DNA from: Rhodospirillaceae bacterium
GTDB lineage: Bacteria > Pseudomonadota > Alphaproteobacteria > Rhodospirillales > Rhodospirillaceae
DNA: 64,000 bases
NCBI GenBank assembly: GCA_002737725.1
Contig: NSIP01000007.1
Span: 62,001 to 126,000, forward strand
Direction of reading: 5' to 3'
Shown here: piece by piece, positions 28,985 through 39,893 of the stretch
How positions within the stretch are numbered: position 1 is the first letter of the stretch
How the letters are laid out: each line of letters begins with the position of its first letter
Position numbers and translations under genes: made by a program
The notes under the pieces: model-generated
The model's input: only the letters and a program-made list of their open reading frames with translations
Databases searched by the model: none
What the model was told of the DNA's origin: nothing

Positions 28985-29848
28985 ATGTCGTCACCTGAAA
29001 TAACTGGCTTTCATGAGTCTGTGACTGGTACGGTGAGCTATATCGTCACTGATCCGGCGACAAAGCGGGCAGCGATTATTGACCCGGTTCTCAATTACGA
29101 CGCCAGTTCTGGCCGCACCAGCACAGTCTCGGCTGATCAGCTTCTTGAATTCGTGCGCTCAGGTGAGCTTACAGTTGATTGGATCCTTGAGACCCATATG
29201 CATGCCGATCACCTGACGGCGGCGGCATATCTGAAGTCGCAGACCGGCGCGAAGGTTGCCATCGGTGCCGAGGTCACGACCGTTCAACAGACCTTTGGAA
29301 GTTTATTTGGTACAACCGCAAACCTGAAATCGAACGCCGGCGACTTTGATCACGTCTTTCGCGATGGCGAAACCTTCATGATCGGTGGCCTGACTGCAAA
29401 AGTTATGCACACGCCTGGCCATACGCCCGCCTGTCTGACGTATGCCATCGCTGATGCCATCTTTGTCGGCGATACGCTCTTCATGCCTGATTTCGGCACC
29501 GCACGATGTGATTTCCCGGGTGGAGATGCTGCGACCCTTTATCGGTCTATTCAGAAAATTTTCAGCCTCCACGATAGCACGCCCATTTTTGTTGGTCACG
29601 ACTATGGCCCCAATGGCCGCGCCATTGCTTGGCAAACAACCGTCGGTGCTGAAAAGGAAAGTAATACGCAAGTGGGTGGCGGCATGTCGCTCGAAGCATT
29701 TGTTGAATTGCGCACCGCGCGCGATAAAACGCTGAGTTTGCCGAATCTGATTCTGCCATCCGTTCAAGTGAATATCCGCGCTGGGCGCACGCCCGAACCT
29801 GAAGCGAACGGCATCGCGTACTTGAAGATGCCGCTCAACACGTTCTGA
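28985..29848 (+). CDS. Persulfide-dioxygenase-like MBL-fold protein
   Basis: The 287-residue protein has the metallo-beta-lactamase fold with ETHMHADHLTAA, TPGHTPACLTY, FVGDTLFMPDFGTARCDFPGG and FVGHDYGP. The GTARxDFPGGD context is that of ETHE1/Blh proteins, which oxidise glutathione persulfide to sulfite in sulfide detoxification. No rhodanese domain is attached. An alternative start (MSQVHHNIVARMSS) lies 11 codons upstream at 28952. An HDAC-like gene follows 11 nt later. Confidence 0.86.
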   Translation: MSSPEITGFHESVTGTVSYIVTDPATKRAAIIDPVLNYDASSGRTSTVSADQLLEFVRSGELTVDWILETHMHADHLTAAAYLKSQTGAKVAIGAEVTTVQQTFGSLFGTTANLKSNAGDFDHVFRDGETFMIGGLTAKVMHTPGHTPACLTYAIADAIFVGDTLFMPDFGTARCDFPGGDAATLYRSIQKIFSLHDSTPIFVGHDYGPNGRAIAWQTTVGAEKESNTQVGGGMSLEAFVELRTARDKTLSLPNLILPSVQVNIRAGRTPEPEANGIAYLKMPLNTF

Positions 29849-29859
29849 GGTGTGCCGTA

Positions 29860-30795
29860 ATGTCGACGTCTACGCTGATTGTCACGCATGCCAGCGGCCT
29901 TGATCACGATACTGGCGCTCATCACCCTGAATCGCCCGACCGATTGCGTAGCGTTCTTAAAGCGTTAAGTCAGCCCGCGTTCAAAGACCTGATGCGTGAG
30001 GATGCGCCCATCGCAACGTCAGAACAAATTGCGCGCGCCCATCCGGGGAATTTTGTCGCCAAGATCATGGCGGCCATCCCGAAGTCGGGGCACAACCACC
30101 TCGACCCCGATACGGTCTTGTCCCCAGGCTCCGGTGAGGCGATGATGCACGCGGCTGGGGCTGTGGTTCGCGCCGTTGATGCGGTGGCCGCCGGTCAAGC
30201 GCGCAACGCCTTTTGTGCCGTGCGCCCACCAGGTCATCACGCCGAGTCCTCGCGTGCCATGGGCTTTTGCTTGATCAACAATGCCGCAGTCGGTGTCTAT
30301 CACGCCCGCGCCGTGCATGGGTTCCAACGCGTTGCCGTCGTCGATTTCGATGTTCACCATGGTAATGGCACGCAGCAGATTTTCTGGAATGATGCCGATG
30401 CCTTTTATGCCTCGACGCATCAATTTCCGTTCTACCCCGGCACAGGCGCGCGGGCCGAAAAGGGCGCACATGGGAATGTTGTAAATGTGCCGCTGGCGTC
30501 TGGCAGCCGGGGTGATGTGTTTCGGGGCGGGATGCGCGATGACATCCTGCCAGCGTTGAGCGCATTTAAGCCTGATATCATTCTCATTTCTGCCGGATTT
30601 GACGCCCATAAAGATGACCCTTTGGCCAACCTCGGCTTCGTTGAAGACGACTTCGCCTGGGCCACGGCTGCCTTAATGGATGTGGCCACCAAAGTCTGTG
30701 GTGGCCGGGTGGTATCGTTGCTTGAGGGCGGGTATAACCTTCATGCGCTTGGCGATAGTGTGATCGCACATGTGCAAACCCTGAAGGAATACTAA
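29860..30795 (+). CDS. Histone-deacetylase-family protein
   Basis: The 311-residue protein has the class II HDAC-like motifs: THASGLDHDTGAHHPESPDRL at the start, RPPGHHAESSRAMGFCLINN with the paired histidines, VDFDVHHGNGTQQIF with metal ligands, and ISAGFDAHKDDPL. The family removes acetyl or similar acyl groups from lysines or polyamines via Zn. The stop codon overlaps the xseB start by 1 nt. Confidence 0.93.
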   Translation: MSTSTLIVTHASGLDHDTGAHHPESPDRLRSVLKALSQPAFKDLMREDAPIATSEQIARAHPGNFVAKIMAAIPKSGHNHLDPDTVLSPGSGEAMMHAAGAVVRAVDAVAAGQARNAFCAVRPPGHHAESSRAMGFCLINNAAVGVYHARAVHGFQRVAVVDFDVHHGNGTQQIFWNDADAFYASTHQFPFYPGTGARAEKGAHGNVVNVPLASGSRGDVFRGGMRDDILPALSAFKPDIILISAGFDAHKDDPLANLGFVEDDFAWATAALMDVATKVCGGRVVSLLEGGYNLHALGDSVIAHVQTLKEY

Positions 30796-31055
30796 TGGCT
30801 AAAACTCCGACGCACGACCCAGCACCTGAAGACATCGCAAAGATGGGCTTTGAAGACGCCATGAAGGAACTCGATTCCATCGTGCGCAGTCTCGAGGGCG
30901 GTCAGGTCAAATTGGATGAGGCGGTTGAAAAATATACGCGCGGCTCGCAGCTCAAACGTCACTGTGAAGCGAAGCTGGCGGACGCTAAAATGAAGGTCGA
31001 GAAAATCACCCAGGCCGGCAAGGCGCTGGGGCTTGAGCCCATGGACGAGGCTTGA
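30795..31055 (+). CDS. xseB: Exodeoxyribonuclease VII small subunit
   Basis: The 86-residue helical protein carries the family core GFEDAMKELDSIVRSLEGGQVKLDEAVEKY. With XseA it degrades single-stranded DNA. It stands between the HDAC-like gene and ispA with overlaps on both sides, the conserved xseB-ispA-dxs order. Confidence 0.95.
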   Translation: MAKTPTHDPAPEDIAKMGFEDAMKELDSIVRSLEGGQVKLDEAVEKYTRGSQLKRHCEAKLADAKMKVEKITQAGKALGLEPMDEA

Positions 31056-31963
31056 GCGCCTCCACATCCATTTCAATGTCTCACGATTTCGCAACGGCGC
31101 TGGCCGCCACGGCCTCGGCTGTCAACCAACGCCTTGATGAATTGATTCCGCCCACGACCGGCCCAGAAGGCCGTGTGGTTGAGGCCATGCGTTACGCGGT
31201 GCTTGATGGCGGCAAACGGTTCCGCCCTTTTTTGATTTGTGCGGGGGCCGATATGTTGGGCGCAGCACCCGAATCTGCTTTGCGCACCGCCGCCGCCGTG
31301 GAAATGATTCACTGCTACTCGCTGATCCATGATGATCTGCCCGCGATGGATAATGACGATCTGCGTCGCGGTCGCCCGACGGTCCATAAGCATTGGGATG
31401 AAGCTACGGCAATTCTTGCGGGTGATGCATTGTTGACGCTGGCGTTCGAGGTGCTGGCTGCGAAAGACACCAGCCCTAACGCGGATATTCGCACAGCGCT
31501 GATTGCAGGGCTGGCGAAAGCATCTGGCGCTGCGGGCATGGTCGGTGGGCAAATGATCGATTTGGCCGCGCTTAACGCTAATCTTGATGTGGCCGGATTG
31601 ACGCACCTTCAAGCCCTGAAAACGGGCGCGTTGATCGCGTTTTCTGCATCTGCTGCTGCCGTTCTGAAAAATGACGACGCGGCGCAGGTCGCATTACACG
31701 CCTATGGGCTAGATGTGGGCCTGGCATTTCAGGTCACCGACGACATCTTGGATGTTGAAGGTTCGTCGGGCCAAATTGGCAAGACGCCGGGCAAGGATAA
31801 GGCAGCAGGAAAGCCTACATTTGTTTCCCAGTTAGGCCTCGGAGGTGCTAAAATGATGGCCCGTTCACTGCTTGAGCGGGCAGTGGGCCATTTGGATATC
31901 TTCGGACACCAAGCTGGGCTTTTACATCAGGCCGCTGTCTTCGTACTCGAGCGAAAATCTTGA
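31052..31963 (+). CDS. ispA: Farnesyl diphosphate synthase-type polyprenyl synthase
   Basis: The 303-residue protein has both Asp-rich motifs: DDLPAMDND (first, bacterial DDxxxxD form) and DDILD (second, in FQVTDDILDVEG). GGKRFRPFL and KTGALI complete the substrate pocket. It condenses IPP with DMAPP/GPP to farnesyl diphosphate. The TTG at 31052 overlaps the xseB stop; an ATG at 31076 (MSHDFATAL) is equally plausible and shortens it by 8 residues. dxs follows 24 nt later. Confidence 0.95.
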   Translation: MSASTSISMSHDFATALAATASAVNQRLDELIPPTTGPEGRVVEAMRYAVLDGGKRFRPFLICAGADMLGAAPESALRTAAAVEMIHCYSLIHDDLPAMDNDDLRRGRPTVHKHWDEATAILAGDALLTLAFEVLAAKDTSPNADIRTALIAGLAKASGAAGMVGGQMIDLAALNANLDVAGLTHLQALKTGALIAFSASAAAVLKNDDAAQVALHAYGLDVGLAFQVTDDILDVEGSSGQIGKTPGKDKAAGKPTFVSQLGLGGAKMMARSLLERAVGHLDIFGHQAGLLHQAAVFVLERKS

Positions 31964-31987
31964 TTCGACGTGTAAAACGGTTTTGAC

Positions 31988-33922
31988 ATGACTGACGCGC
32001 CCGTAGCTCCGCAAACTCCGCTGCTCGACTCGCTCGTGGCGCCTAAGGATATCCGTGACTGGTCCATCGAGCAGTTGACGCAGCTCTCTCGCGAGGTGCG
32101 CGCGGACCTGATTCATTCCGTCTCGCGCACGGGTGGACATTTGGGTGCGGGCTTGGGTGTTGTGGAATTGACGGTGGCCGTCCATCACGTGTTCAACACC
32201 CCCACAGATCGGCTGATTTGGGATGTGGGTCATCAGGCCTATCCCCATAAAATTCTCACGGGCCGTCGCAACCGCATGACCACGATCCGTCAAAAAGACG
32301 GGCTGTCGGGTTTCACCATGCGCTCGGAAAGCGAATACGACCCGTTTGGGGCGGGCCATAGTTCGACGTCGATTTCCGCGGGTTTGGGCATGGCTGTCGC
32401 GCGCGATCTACGCGGCGAGAAGAACCATGTCGTATGCGTGATTGGCGATGGTGCCATGAGCGCAGGCATGGCCTATGAAGCCATGAACAATGCCGGAAGT
32501 TTGAATAGCGGCTTGATCGTGATTCTCAACGACAATGATATGTCGATTGCACCGCCCGTCGGGGCCATGAGTGCTTATCTGTCGCGGCTGCTGTCCTCGA
32601 AGTCGTATCTCACACTGCGCCAAGCCATGAAACAATTGGCATCGCACTTCCCCAAGCCGCTCGCCGAAGCTGCGCGCAAAGCCGAAGAGTACACACGCGG
32701 CATGGTCGCGGGCGGCACGCTGTTTGAAGAGTTAGGTTTTTACTACGTCGGCCCCCTCGATGGTCATCGCATTGATCATCTGGTGCCGGTGTTAAAGAAC
32801 ATTGCCAACTCTGCCCGCCCTGGCCCCGTGTTGCTGCATGTGGTCACACAAAAGGGCAAGGGCTACGCGCCCGCCGAGCAATCGGCAGACAAATTCCACG
32901 GCGTCACAAAATTCGATGTGGTGTCTGGCGCACAAGTTAAAGCACAATCTCAGGCGCCCTCATATACGTCGGTGTTCGCCAAGGGCCTGATCGCCGAAGC
33001 GAAGCATGACGACAAAATTATTGGTATTACGGCGGCGATGCCAAGTGGTACGGGTCTTGATAAGTTTGCCGAGAAGTTTCCCACCCGGTGTTTCGATGTG
33101 GGGATCGCCGAGCAACATGCCGTGACGTTTGCAGCGGGTCTGGCGACCGAAGGCTTTAAGCCCTTCTGTGCGATTTATTCCACATTCTTGCAGCGCGCTT
33201 ACGACCAAGTTGTTCATGACGTCGCGGTGCAAAATCTGCCCGTGCGCTTTGCGCTGGACCGTGCGGGGTATGTTGGTGCAGATGGCGCGACACACGCTGG
33301 CTCTTTTGACCTCGCGTACCTCGGCTGCTTGCCGAATTTCACCATTATGGCGGCGGCTGACGAACTTGAATTGATGCATATGGTGGCGACGTCGGCTGCA
33401 CATGACGCTGGGCCGATTGCTTTGCGCTATCCACGCGGCGAAGGCGTGGGGCTGGCGTTACCCGAACGCGGCAGCGTGCTGCCCATCGGCAAAGGCCGCG
33501 TCGTGCGTGAGGGGTCAACCGTGGCGCTGCTTAGCCTCGGCACGCGGCTGGCTGATTGCCTCAAGGCCGCCGATGCCCTGGCGGCGCGGGGCCTCACATG
33601 CACGGTGGCCGATGCACGCTTCGCTAAGCCACTCGATAAAGATCTGATCGGCCAATTAGCCGATCACCATGAAGTAGTGATTACGGTTGAAGAATCTGCC
33701 GGGGGGTTTGGATCGGCTGTGCTGCAATACCTAGCCTCGACCGGGCGGTTTGATCACGGCCTTAAAATCCGCACGCTGACGATGCCCAATGCCTTCTTCG
33801 AGCACGCCAAGCCCGAAGAGCAACTGCAGGCGGCGGGGCTCAACGCGTTTCATATCGCGGCTGCTGCCGTGGGCGCGCTCGGACTCGATCTCGGCAAAGA
33901 GATCCTGCCGGCGCGCGCGTAA
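31988..33922 (+). CDS. dxs: 1-deoxy-D-xylulose-5-phosphate synthase
   Basis: The 644-residue protein is full length. It shows the TPP-binding stretch [20 protein letters not shown] with NDNDMSI, the early [22 protein letters not shown], and the transketolase-like C-terminal half with [18 protein letters not shown] and [18 protein letters not shown]. It makes DXP from pyruvate and glyceraldehyde-3-phosphate, the entry to the MEP isoprenoid route that feeds IspA upstream. Confidence 0.98.
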   Translation: MTDAPVAPQTPLLDSLVAPKDIRDWSIEQLTQLSREVRADLIHSVSRTGGHLGAGLGVVELTVAVHHVFNTPTDRLIWDVGHQAYPHKILTGRRNRMTTIRQKDGLSGFTMRSESEYDPFGAGHSSTSISAGLGMAVARDLRGEKNHVVCVIGDGAMSAGMAYEAMNNAGSLNSGLIVILNDNDMSIAPPVGAMSAYLSRLLSSKSYLTLRQAMKQLASHFPKPLAEAARKAEEYTRGMVAGGTLFEELGFYYVGPLDGHRIDHLVPVLKNIANSARPGPVLLHVVTQKGKGYAPAEQSADKFHGVTKFDVVSGAQVKAQSQAPSYTSVFAKGLIAEAKHDDKIIGITAAMPSGTGLDKFAEKFPTRCFDVGIAEQHAVTFAAGLATEGFKPFCAIYSTFLQRAYDQVVHDVAVQNLPVRFALDRAGYVGADGATHAGSFDLAYLGCLPNFTIMAAADELELMHMVATSAAHDAGPIALRYPRGEGVGLALPERGSVLPIGKGRVVREGSTVALLSLGTRLADCLKAADALAARGLTCTVADARFAKPLDKDLIGQLADHHEVVITVEESAGGFGSAVLQYLASTGRFDHGLKIRTLTMPNAFFEHAKPEEQLQAAGLNAFHIAAAAVGALGLDLGKEILPARA

Positions 33923-33943
33923 AATTAGGTTCGAGAGTAGGTC

Positions 33944-34690
33944 ATGGCCGTCGGGAAAATTCGGCTCGACCAATTGCTTGTCGCGCGTAGGTTGGCAGAT
34001 AGCCCCGCCAAGGCGCAGGCCCTCATCATGTTGGGCGTTGTCTATACAGGTGAGCGCAAGCTCACATCAGCGGGCGAAAAAGTTCCTGAAGATTTAGCCA
34101 TCGATGTGCGTGGGCGCGAACATCCTTGGGTCTCGCGCGGCGGGATGAAGTTGGCGCATGGCCTCACTCACTTCAACCTCGATCCCACAGGCTGGGTGTG
34201 TGTCGATGTGGGCTCGTCGACGGGTGGGTTTACGGATGTCCTTGTACATCGTGCCGCGGCGAAAGTTTACGCGGTCGATGTGGGTTACGGCCAACTCGCC
34301 GATAAACTTCGCAAAGACCCACGCGTGGTAGTGCTGGAACGCACCAATGCCCGCCATCTTACGCCTGATCAGATTCCCGAACCTCTTGATGTGGTGGTGT
34401 GTGACGCCAGCTTTATTGGCCTGCGAACGGTTTTGCCTGCGGCCATGGCGTTGACGAAGCCCGGCGCAATTCTCATTGCGCTGATCAAGCCGCAGTTCGA
34501 AGTCGGCCGCGGGCGTGTTGGCCCCAAGGGTGTGGTGCGCGATCCCGCACTTCATGCTGAAGTGTGTGATGACATCTCAAACTGGCTCGGAACACAACTG
34601 GGCTGGCGCGTGCTGGGCCTCACGCCTAGCCCCATCACCGGCCCGGAAGGCAACGTCGAGTTTTTGATCGGGGCGCGACGCGAAGCTTAA
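33944..34690 (+). CDS. tlyA: TlyA-family rRNA 2'-O-methyltransferase
   Basis: The 248-residue protein has an N-terminal S4 RNA-binding domain (RLDQLLVARRLADSPAKAQALI) and a FtsJ-like methyltransferase domain with the SAM loop VDVGSSTGGFTDVL and the DASFIGLRTVLPA stretch. The family methylates ribosomal RNA in both subunits. It follows dxs by 21 nt, a common alphaproteobacterial order. Confidence 0.94.
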   Translation: MAVGKIRLDQLLVARRLADSPAKAQALIMLGVVYTGERKLTSAGEKVPEDLAIDVRGREHPWVSRGGMKLAHGLTHFNLDPTGWVCVDVGSSTGGFTDVLVHRAAAKVYAVDVGYGQLADKLRKDPRVVVLERTNARHLTPDQIPEPLDVVVCDASFIGLRTVLPAAMALTKPGAILIALIKPQFEVGRGRVGPKGVVRDPALHAEVCDDISNWLGTQLGWRVLGLTPSPITGPEGNVEFLIGARREA

Positions 34691-34695
34691 GCTCG

Positions 34696-36480
34696 TTACT
34701 TCACCGCAATCGGCTCGGCGTACATTTGAACGCCGGTGCGGGTCATGGCTTTGCTGGCCGCGTTCAAGGGCCCCAGCTGTTCGCCAAGCTTTGCCAGCAC
34801 CTTCATGCCGCTCATGATGCCGAAGGGTAAATCGCCCTCCTGAACGGCTTTCAGCAATGATTTCCAGGGATCTTCCGGGGCAGGGTAAGGCACCAGCCAA
34901 GCAGAGTCGGTCGGCTGCAAGCCCAGCTTTTCTTTGGTGTAATCGATGGCGCGGCCAAAGCCGCCCAATTCATCCACTAATCCGGCCTTTAAGGCATCGG
35001 CACCGGTCCACACACGCCCCCGCGCCGAGCGTTCCAGATCAGCAACCTCGCGGCCGCGTCCCTTGGCGGCTTTCGTCGTGAAGTCGGTATACGCAGCGTC
35101 GATCAACTCATTTAAACGCGTCAGTTCTTTCGGCGAGAAGTCGGTGGCGGCACTGAACATGCCCGCAGACTCGCCAAAGGAAATACGCTCCCAGTTGACA
35201 TCAAGTTTTTCCAAGGCACCCGCAAACACCAACTTGCCCATGATCACACCAATCGAGCCGGTGATGGTCGCAGGCTGCGCAAAAATACGATCAGCAGGCA
35301 TGGCCAAGAAATAACCGCCCGAGGCGGCCGTGTTGCCCATGCTGACAATAATCGGCTTCTTTTCTTTGGCCCGTACAATCTCACGCCAGATGGTGTCAGA
35401 CGCCACATAAGACCCGCCGGGGCTGTCGATGCGCAACAAGATCGCATCAATCTTGATGTCTTGCGCCGCGTCGGCCACAGCTTCTGCAAAATTGTCCGAC
35501 AACACGCCGTCGTTAGATCTGAATGAAGAATCGTCACGTCCGCGTGTGATCTCGCCAATGGCATGAATCACAGCGATGTGTTTTTTCGGTTCGGGCCGGT
35601 CTTTGGCAGGTGCGAACGACATATATTTGTTGATGCTCACAGCTTTGGCGTCTGGGATGCGTTCATCGACGGAGGCATCAAATTCGTCGCGATACCCGAT
35701 CTTGTCGATCAGCTTTGCTGCTAAGGCTTCCTGCGCCAGCAGCGGACCCTTGTCGATCATGCGCCGCACGATAGCGGGATCAAGCGCGCGGTCTTTGGCA
35801 ATCCCCGACACAAACTGGTCGAAGAACGATCCCAGCAAGGCTTCCAGCGCCTCACGATTGGCCGGTGAAATTCTGCTGTTGCTCAGATTCTCCATCGCAC
35901 TCTTGTATTCTTTGCGCTGAATCACATTGGCTTTCACACCAATCCGATCGAGTAAGCCCTTCAAGAACGGTTGCTCGATGCCGATGCCAGCAAGGCCCAC
36001 ATTGCCTGAAGGCTGCACCCACAACTCGCCGAACGATGCGGCAAGGTAATAAACTGCTGTTGCGGGCGTACCTTCGCCAATCGTTTCTGAATACAGCAGC
36101 GCCGGTTTGCCAGACGTGCGGAATTCCGTAATCACGTCGCGAACATCTTGGGTTTGGGCTAAGCCCATCGACTGGCTACTGAGGTTTGCGACTATGCCCA
36201 ACACACGCGGGTCATCCTTGGCACGGCGAATGGAGATCAAGGCATCCTGAAGCGTTGTGCCTGAATGAAAAGAAAAACCCTCGAAATAGCGGCCCGTGGC
36301 CCCCTCGACAAATCCTTCATCGAGGTCGAGTTCGAGAACCATTTTATCGGGCGCTGAAGGCGCGGCGCTCCCTCCTTCTTCCGCCCGCATGACGAAGTAA
36401 ATGCCCACGCTCATGGACACCACTACGAAGAATCCGACGCTGGCAAGAATTCCGAGCAGAAGCTTACCGATGAATTTCAT
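34696..36480 (-). CDS. sppA: Signal peptide peptidase SppA, long (67K) form
   Basis: The 594-residue protein has an N-terminal membrane anchor (LLLGILASVGFFVVVSMSVGIYFVM) and two Clp-like repeats. The likely general base Lys lies in QRKEYKSAMENLS of the first half and the nucleophile Ser in NTAASGGYFLAMPADRIFA of the second. It degrades leftover signal peptides in the inner membrane. It converges on tlyA with a 5-nt gap and lies downstream of aroC on the same strand. Confidence 0.95.
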   Translation of the reverse strand: MKFIGKLLLGILASVGFFVVVSMSVGIYFVMRAEEGGSAAPSAPDKMVLELDLDEGFVEGATGRYFEGFSFHSGTTLQDALISIRRAKDDPRVLGIVANLSSQSMGLAQTQDVRDVITEFRTSGKPALLYSETIGEGTPATAVYYLAASFGELWVQPSGNVGLAGIGIEQPFLKGLLDRIGVKANVIQRKEYKSAMENLSNSRISPANREALEALLGSFFDQFVSGIAKDRALDPAIVRRMIDKGPLLAQEALAAKLIDKIGYRDEFDASVDERIPDAKAVSINKYMSFAPAKDRPEPKKHIAVIHAIGEITRGRDDSSFRSNDGVLSDNFAEAVADAAQDIKIDAILLRIDSPGGSYVASDTIWREIVRAKEKKPIIVSMGNTAASGGYFLAMPADRIFAQPATITGSIGVIMGKLVFAGALEKLDVNWERISFGESAGMFSAATDFSPKELTRLNELIDAAYTDFTTKAAKGRGREVADLERSARGRVWTGADALKAGLVDELGGFGRAIDYTKEKLGLQPTDSAWLVPYPAPEDPWKSLLKAVQEGDLPFGIMSGMKVLAKLGEQLGPLNAASKAMTRTGVQMYAEPIAVK

Positions 36481-36504
36481 AACGATGCCTAGTGAAAAAA
36501 GAGA

Positions 36505-37599
36505 CTAACGCTTAATCGGGCCGCACTGCGCTTCGTGGCGCAAAAGATGATCAGCCAAAACCACAGCCATCATAGCTTCGGCAACAGGAACGCCACGAAT
36601 GCCGACACAGGGGTCGTGGCGGCCTTTGGTGACGATTTCGGTATTCTGGCCGTGCACATCAATCGTGCGCATCGGACTAAGGATCGAGCTTGTCGGTTTT
36701 ATGGCAACCCGCGCGACGATGGGTTGGCCGGTGGAAATGCCGCCTAAAATGCCACCCGCATGATTGGACAGGAAAACCGTGCCGTCGTTGCTGCTGCGCA
36801 TTTCATCAGCGTTTTCTTCGCCCGACAGGGCGGCGGCGGCAAAGCCATCGCCAATTTCCACGCCCTTGGCCGCGTTAATGCCCATCATCGCGGTGGCCAA
36901 ATCTGCATCCAGCTTGCCGTAGATCGGCGCGCCTAAGCCGACGGGAATGCCTTCGGCCACAACCTCTATGATCGCACCTGTCGATGAGCCTTTTTTGCGC
37001 ACGGCGTCTAAATATTCTTCCCAGGCGCTCGCGGCCTTGGCATCGGGGCAGAAAAATGGGTTTAGATCGACTGCCGCCCAATCCCAGTTGTTGCGATTAA
37101 TCTTATGGGGCCCCAGTTGGACCAATGCTCCACGGATTTGAATTTGCTTGCCGAGGCGTGCATTCAAGATCAGCCGCGCAATAGCGCCTGCGGCCACGCG
37201 CATGGCGGTCTCGCGGGCCGATTGTCGCCCGCCACCGCGATAATCGCGAATGCCGTATTTTTTCCAATACGTGTAGTCGGCGTGTCCGGGGCGAAACTTC
37301 TCGACGATATCGCCATAGTCTTTCGAGCGCGCGTCCACGTTGTCAATCAGCAGGCCGATGGGCGTTCCTGTTGTTTTGCCCTCGAATACGCCCGAGAGAA
37401 TACGCACGCTGTCGGGTTCTTTACGTTGCGTTGTGAATCGAGATGTCCCAGGCTTGCGCTTGTCCAGCCACACTTGCAAATCGGCTTCACTGAGCGGGAT
37501 CAACGGCGGTGTGCCGTCCACGACGCAGCCAATGGCTGGCCCGTGGCTCTCGCCGAATGTTGTAAAACGGAACAGAGTTCCGAAAGTGTTGCTCGACAT
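36505..37599 (-). CDS. aroC: Chorismate synthase
   Basis: The 364-residue protein carries the family signatures: [15 protein letters not shown] near the N terminus, [20 protein letters not shown] near 130, and [17 protein letters not shown] near 335. It forms chorismate from EPSP with reduced FMN, the last common step to aromatic amino acids. fabI lies 26 nt upstream on the same strand. Confidence 0.97.
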   Translation of the reverse strand: MSSNTFGTLFRFTTFGESHGPAIGCVVDGTPPLIPLSEADLQVWLDKRKPGTSRFTTQRKEPDSVRILSGVFEGKTTGTPIGLLIDNVDARSKDYGDIVEKFRPGHADYTYWKKYGIRDYRGGGRQSARETAMRVAAGAIARLILNARLGKQIQIRGALVQLGPHKINRNNWDWAAVDLNPFFCPDAKAASAWEEYLDAVRKKGSSTGAIIEVVAEGIPVGLGAPIYGKLDADLATAMMGINAAKGVEIGDGFAAAALSGEENADEMRSSNDGTVFLSNHAGGILGGISTGQPIVARVAIKPTSSILSPMRTIDVHGQNTEIVTKGRHDPCVGIRGVPVAEAMMAVVLADHLLRHEAQCGPIKR

Positions 37600-37625
37600 G
37601 GGCCTGTGGTTCCGGTGTTGCGGCC

Positions 37626-38465
37626 TTATTGGCTGATCTTGGCGCCTTGAAGCATCTCGGCGATTTCAGAGATCGAGTTCACGTCCATCATACCGATGAC
37701 ATTATATCCGCCATCGACGTAATGCACTTCGCCGGTGACGGCGGCTGAGAGATCGCTTAACAAATACACGCCGGCCTTGCCGACATCCTCGATGGTCACC
37801 GCGCGATGCAACGGCGCGTTCAACTCGTTCCAACGAATAATGTGGCGCACATCGCCGATGCCTGAGGCGGCAAGCGTGCGGATGGGGCCTGCCGAAATCG
37901 CGTTCACACGAATTTTTCCACGCCCCATGTCAACGGCAAGGTAGCGAACGCTGGCTTCAAGGGCGGCTTTGGCCACGCCCATCACGTTGTAATGGGGGAT
38001 GACTTTCTCCGCGCCGTAATAAGACAGCGTCAAAAGGCTACCGCCTTGGGGCATCAAAGGTTCGGCGCGGCGGCAAATGTCGGTAAAGGAGAAGCACGAG
38101 ATATCCATGGTGCGCTGGAAGTTCTCGCGCGTGGTATCGAGATAACGGCCCTTTAATTGTTCCTTATCCGAGAACGCGATGGCATGGAGGACGAAATCCA
38201 AATCTCCCCACGACGTTTGGATCGTCTCAAAAACGTTGTCGAGCGAGGCGGGGTCGGTCACATCGCACGGTAGCAGTAACGAGCTTTTCACGCTTTGGGC
38301 TAAGGGGCGCACCCGTTTTTCCAGGGCCTCGCCTTGGAAGGTGAAGGCTAACTCGGCGCCGTGGGCGGCGGCTTGCTGGGCAATGCCCCAGGCGATAGAG
38401 CGGTCGTTGGCCACGCCCATAATCAGGCCTTTTTTGCCGGCCATCAATGCGGGGGAAGTGTTCAT
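37626..38465 (-). CDS. fabI: Enoyl-[acyl-carrier-protein] reductase
   Basis: The 279-residue product from the ATG at 38465 has the FabI dinucleotide site [18 protein letters not shown] and the active-site spacing Tyr-x6-Lys in [12 protein letters not shown], preceded by [12 protein letters not shown]. It reduces enoyl-ACP in fatty-acid elongation and is the triclosan-target type. A start six codons further upstream is less likely. aroC follows. Confidence 0.97.
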   Translation of the reverse strand: MNTSPALMAGKKGLIMGVANDRSIAWGIAQQAAAHGAELAFTFQGEALEKRVRPLAQSVKSSLLLPCDVTDPASLDNVFETIQTSWGDLDFVLHAIAFSDKEQLKGRYLDTTRENFQRTMDISCFSFTDICRRAEPLMPQGGSLLTLSYYGAEKVIPHYNVMGVAKAALEASVRYLAVDMGRGKIRVNAISAGPIRTLAASGIGDVRHIIRWNELNAPLHRAVTIEDVGKAGVYLLSDLSAAVTGEVHYVDGGYNVIGMMDVNSISEIAEMLQGAKISQ

Positions 38466-38582
38466 GCTTTGGCTTAAACTCACTGCAAATAAAGAGAATC
38501 TTTAATCAATCCGGACTTTGCGGCATTATAGCTTGTAGACTTAGATTTCGCACGAAACCAACCTTTGGGCAAGGCGGCCACG

Positions 38583-39893
38583 ATGCCAGACAGCCAGACA
38601 CCACCTGTAAAGCAAGGCCAGGACCGCGTCTGGCACGGCATGCAGGCCAGCATAGGTTTTGTGGTCGACCGAATGCTCGACGACAAGATCACCCGCGTTG
38701 CGGCGTCCTTAAGTTTCACCACCTCGCTTGCCGTTATTCCGGCATTTGCCGTCGTTCTGGCCATCCTCACGGCCTTTCCGGCGTTTGAAGGCATCCGCAT
38801 GGCCGCGCAAGATTTCATCCTCAGCAACGTCGTGCCCGATACCGATATGAAGATGCGCGAGCAAATTGCTTCATTTATCGAGGCGGCAGGTCAATTAACT
38901 ATCTTTGGCATCGTCGGCTTGGCAGTCACGTCGATCCTGCTTTTGCTCACCATCGAAACCTCATTCAATGAGATCTTCCGAGTGCGGCGACCCCGGTTGT
39001 TGATGACGCGGCTATTGGTGTTGTGGGCCATGATGACGGTGGGGCCGTTTCTGTTTGGCATTAGCTTTACGATGTTCGGCTATGTCGCCACCGCCGAGCT
39101 TTGGTTGGGCGAGGATGTTGCAAAGTCCTTGAGTGTTCTCTTGGACCAAGTTGCGCCCACACTAATTGTCTGGCTTGCGATCACGCTGTTGTATTTGGTT
39201 CTCCCCAATCGTCGGGTGCAGTTGAAAGACGCGATCATCGGCGCAGGCTTTGCAGCAGTCTTGTTTGCTTTGCTGCGCTACGGCTTTGCCACCTACGTCG
39301 CATCGATAACATCGCATCAGGGCGTCTATGGTGCCGTTGCCGCAGTGCCGGTGTTTCTGATTTGGGTTTATCTCAACTGGATTGTGGTCATGGCGGGCGC
39401 GGTGATCACTGCTTCGCTGCCCGATTGGCGTTATGCCAATGAGGGCCGCGCCGACAAGCCGCTTGATCGGCTGGCCCTGGCCATGGATGTCATCGCCAAG
39501 CTGGCCACGGCCCAGCATGGGGGCGCTGCCATTTCATCGCGCATCCTCGCGCGCATCTTAGGCGCGCCCGACGTTGTTTTAGGTCGTGTTCTGGAAACGT
39601 TGCGCCAAGGCCGATTTGTCGCTGTGACCGATGAGGGTGGTTGGATGCTGGCGCGCGATCTCGATCGCATCGCCTTGGCCGATGTGGTTCATCAATTCGG
39701 CCTGGGCTTAAATTTTATGGCCATGGGGGCTGACCAAACCGGACGCTTAGCCGATACTGCGAAACGCTTATATTATCATTTGGGGCGCGCCGCTGAGTCC
39801 GAGCGCGGGCTGCTCAGTGTCACCCTGGCCAATATTGTCACGCCACCTGCCGAGGTGGCTGATGCACCGGCAGACAAACCGGCTATGTCTTAG
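38583..39893 (+). CDS. YihY/UPF0761-family membrane protein
   Basis: From the ATG at 38583 the product has 436 residues. It has about six membrane helices in residues 35-290, with the family's VAASLSFTTSLAVIPAFAVV opening and GVYGAVAAVPVFLIWVYLNW near 250, and then a soluble winged-helix-like C-terminal part (about 300-430). The family was once called ribonuclease BN, but that activity belongs to another protein; its role is not settled. The stop overlaps the converging lipoprotein stop by 4 nt. Confidence 0.9.
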   Translation: MPDSQTPPVKQGQDRVWHGMQASIGFVVDRMLDDKITRVAASLSFTTSLAVIPAFAVVLAILTAFPAFEGIRMAAQDFILSNVVPDTDMKMREQIASFIEAAGQLTIFGIVGLAVTSILLLLTIETSFNEIFRVRRPRLLMTRLLVLWAMMTVGPFLFGISFTMFGYVATAELWLGEDVAKSLSVLLDQVAPTLIVWLAITLLYLVLPNRRVQLKDAIIGAGFAAVLFALLRYGFATYVASITSHQGVYGAVAAVPVFLIWVYLNWIVVMAGAVITASLPDWRYANEGRADKPLDRLALAMDVIAKLATAQHGGAAISSRILARILGAPDVVLGRVLETLRQGRFVAVTDEGGWMLARDLDRIALADVVHQFGLGLNFMAMGADQTGRLADTAKRLYYHLGRAAESERGLLSVTLANIVTPPAEVADAPADKPAMS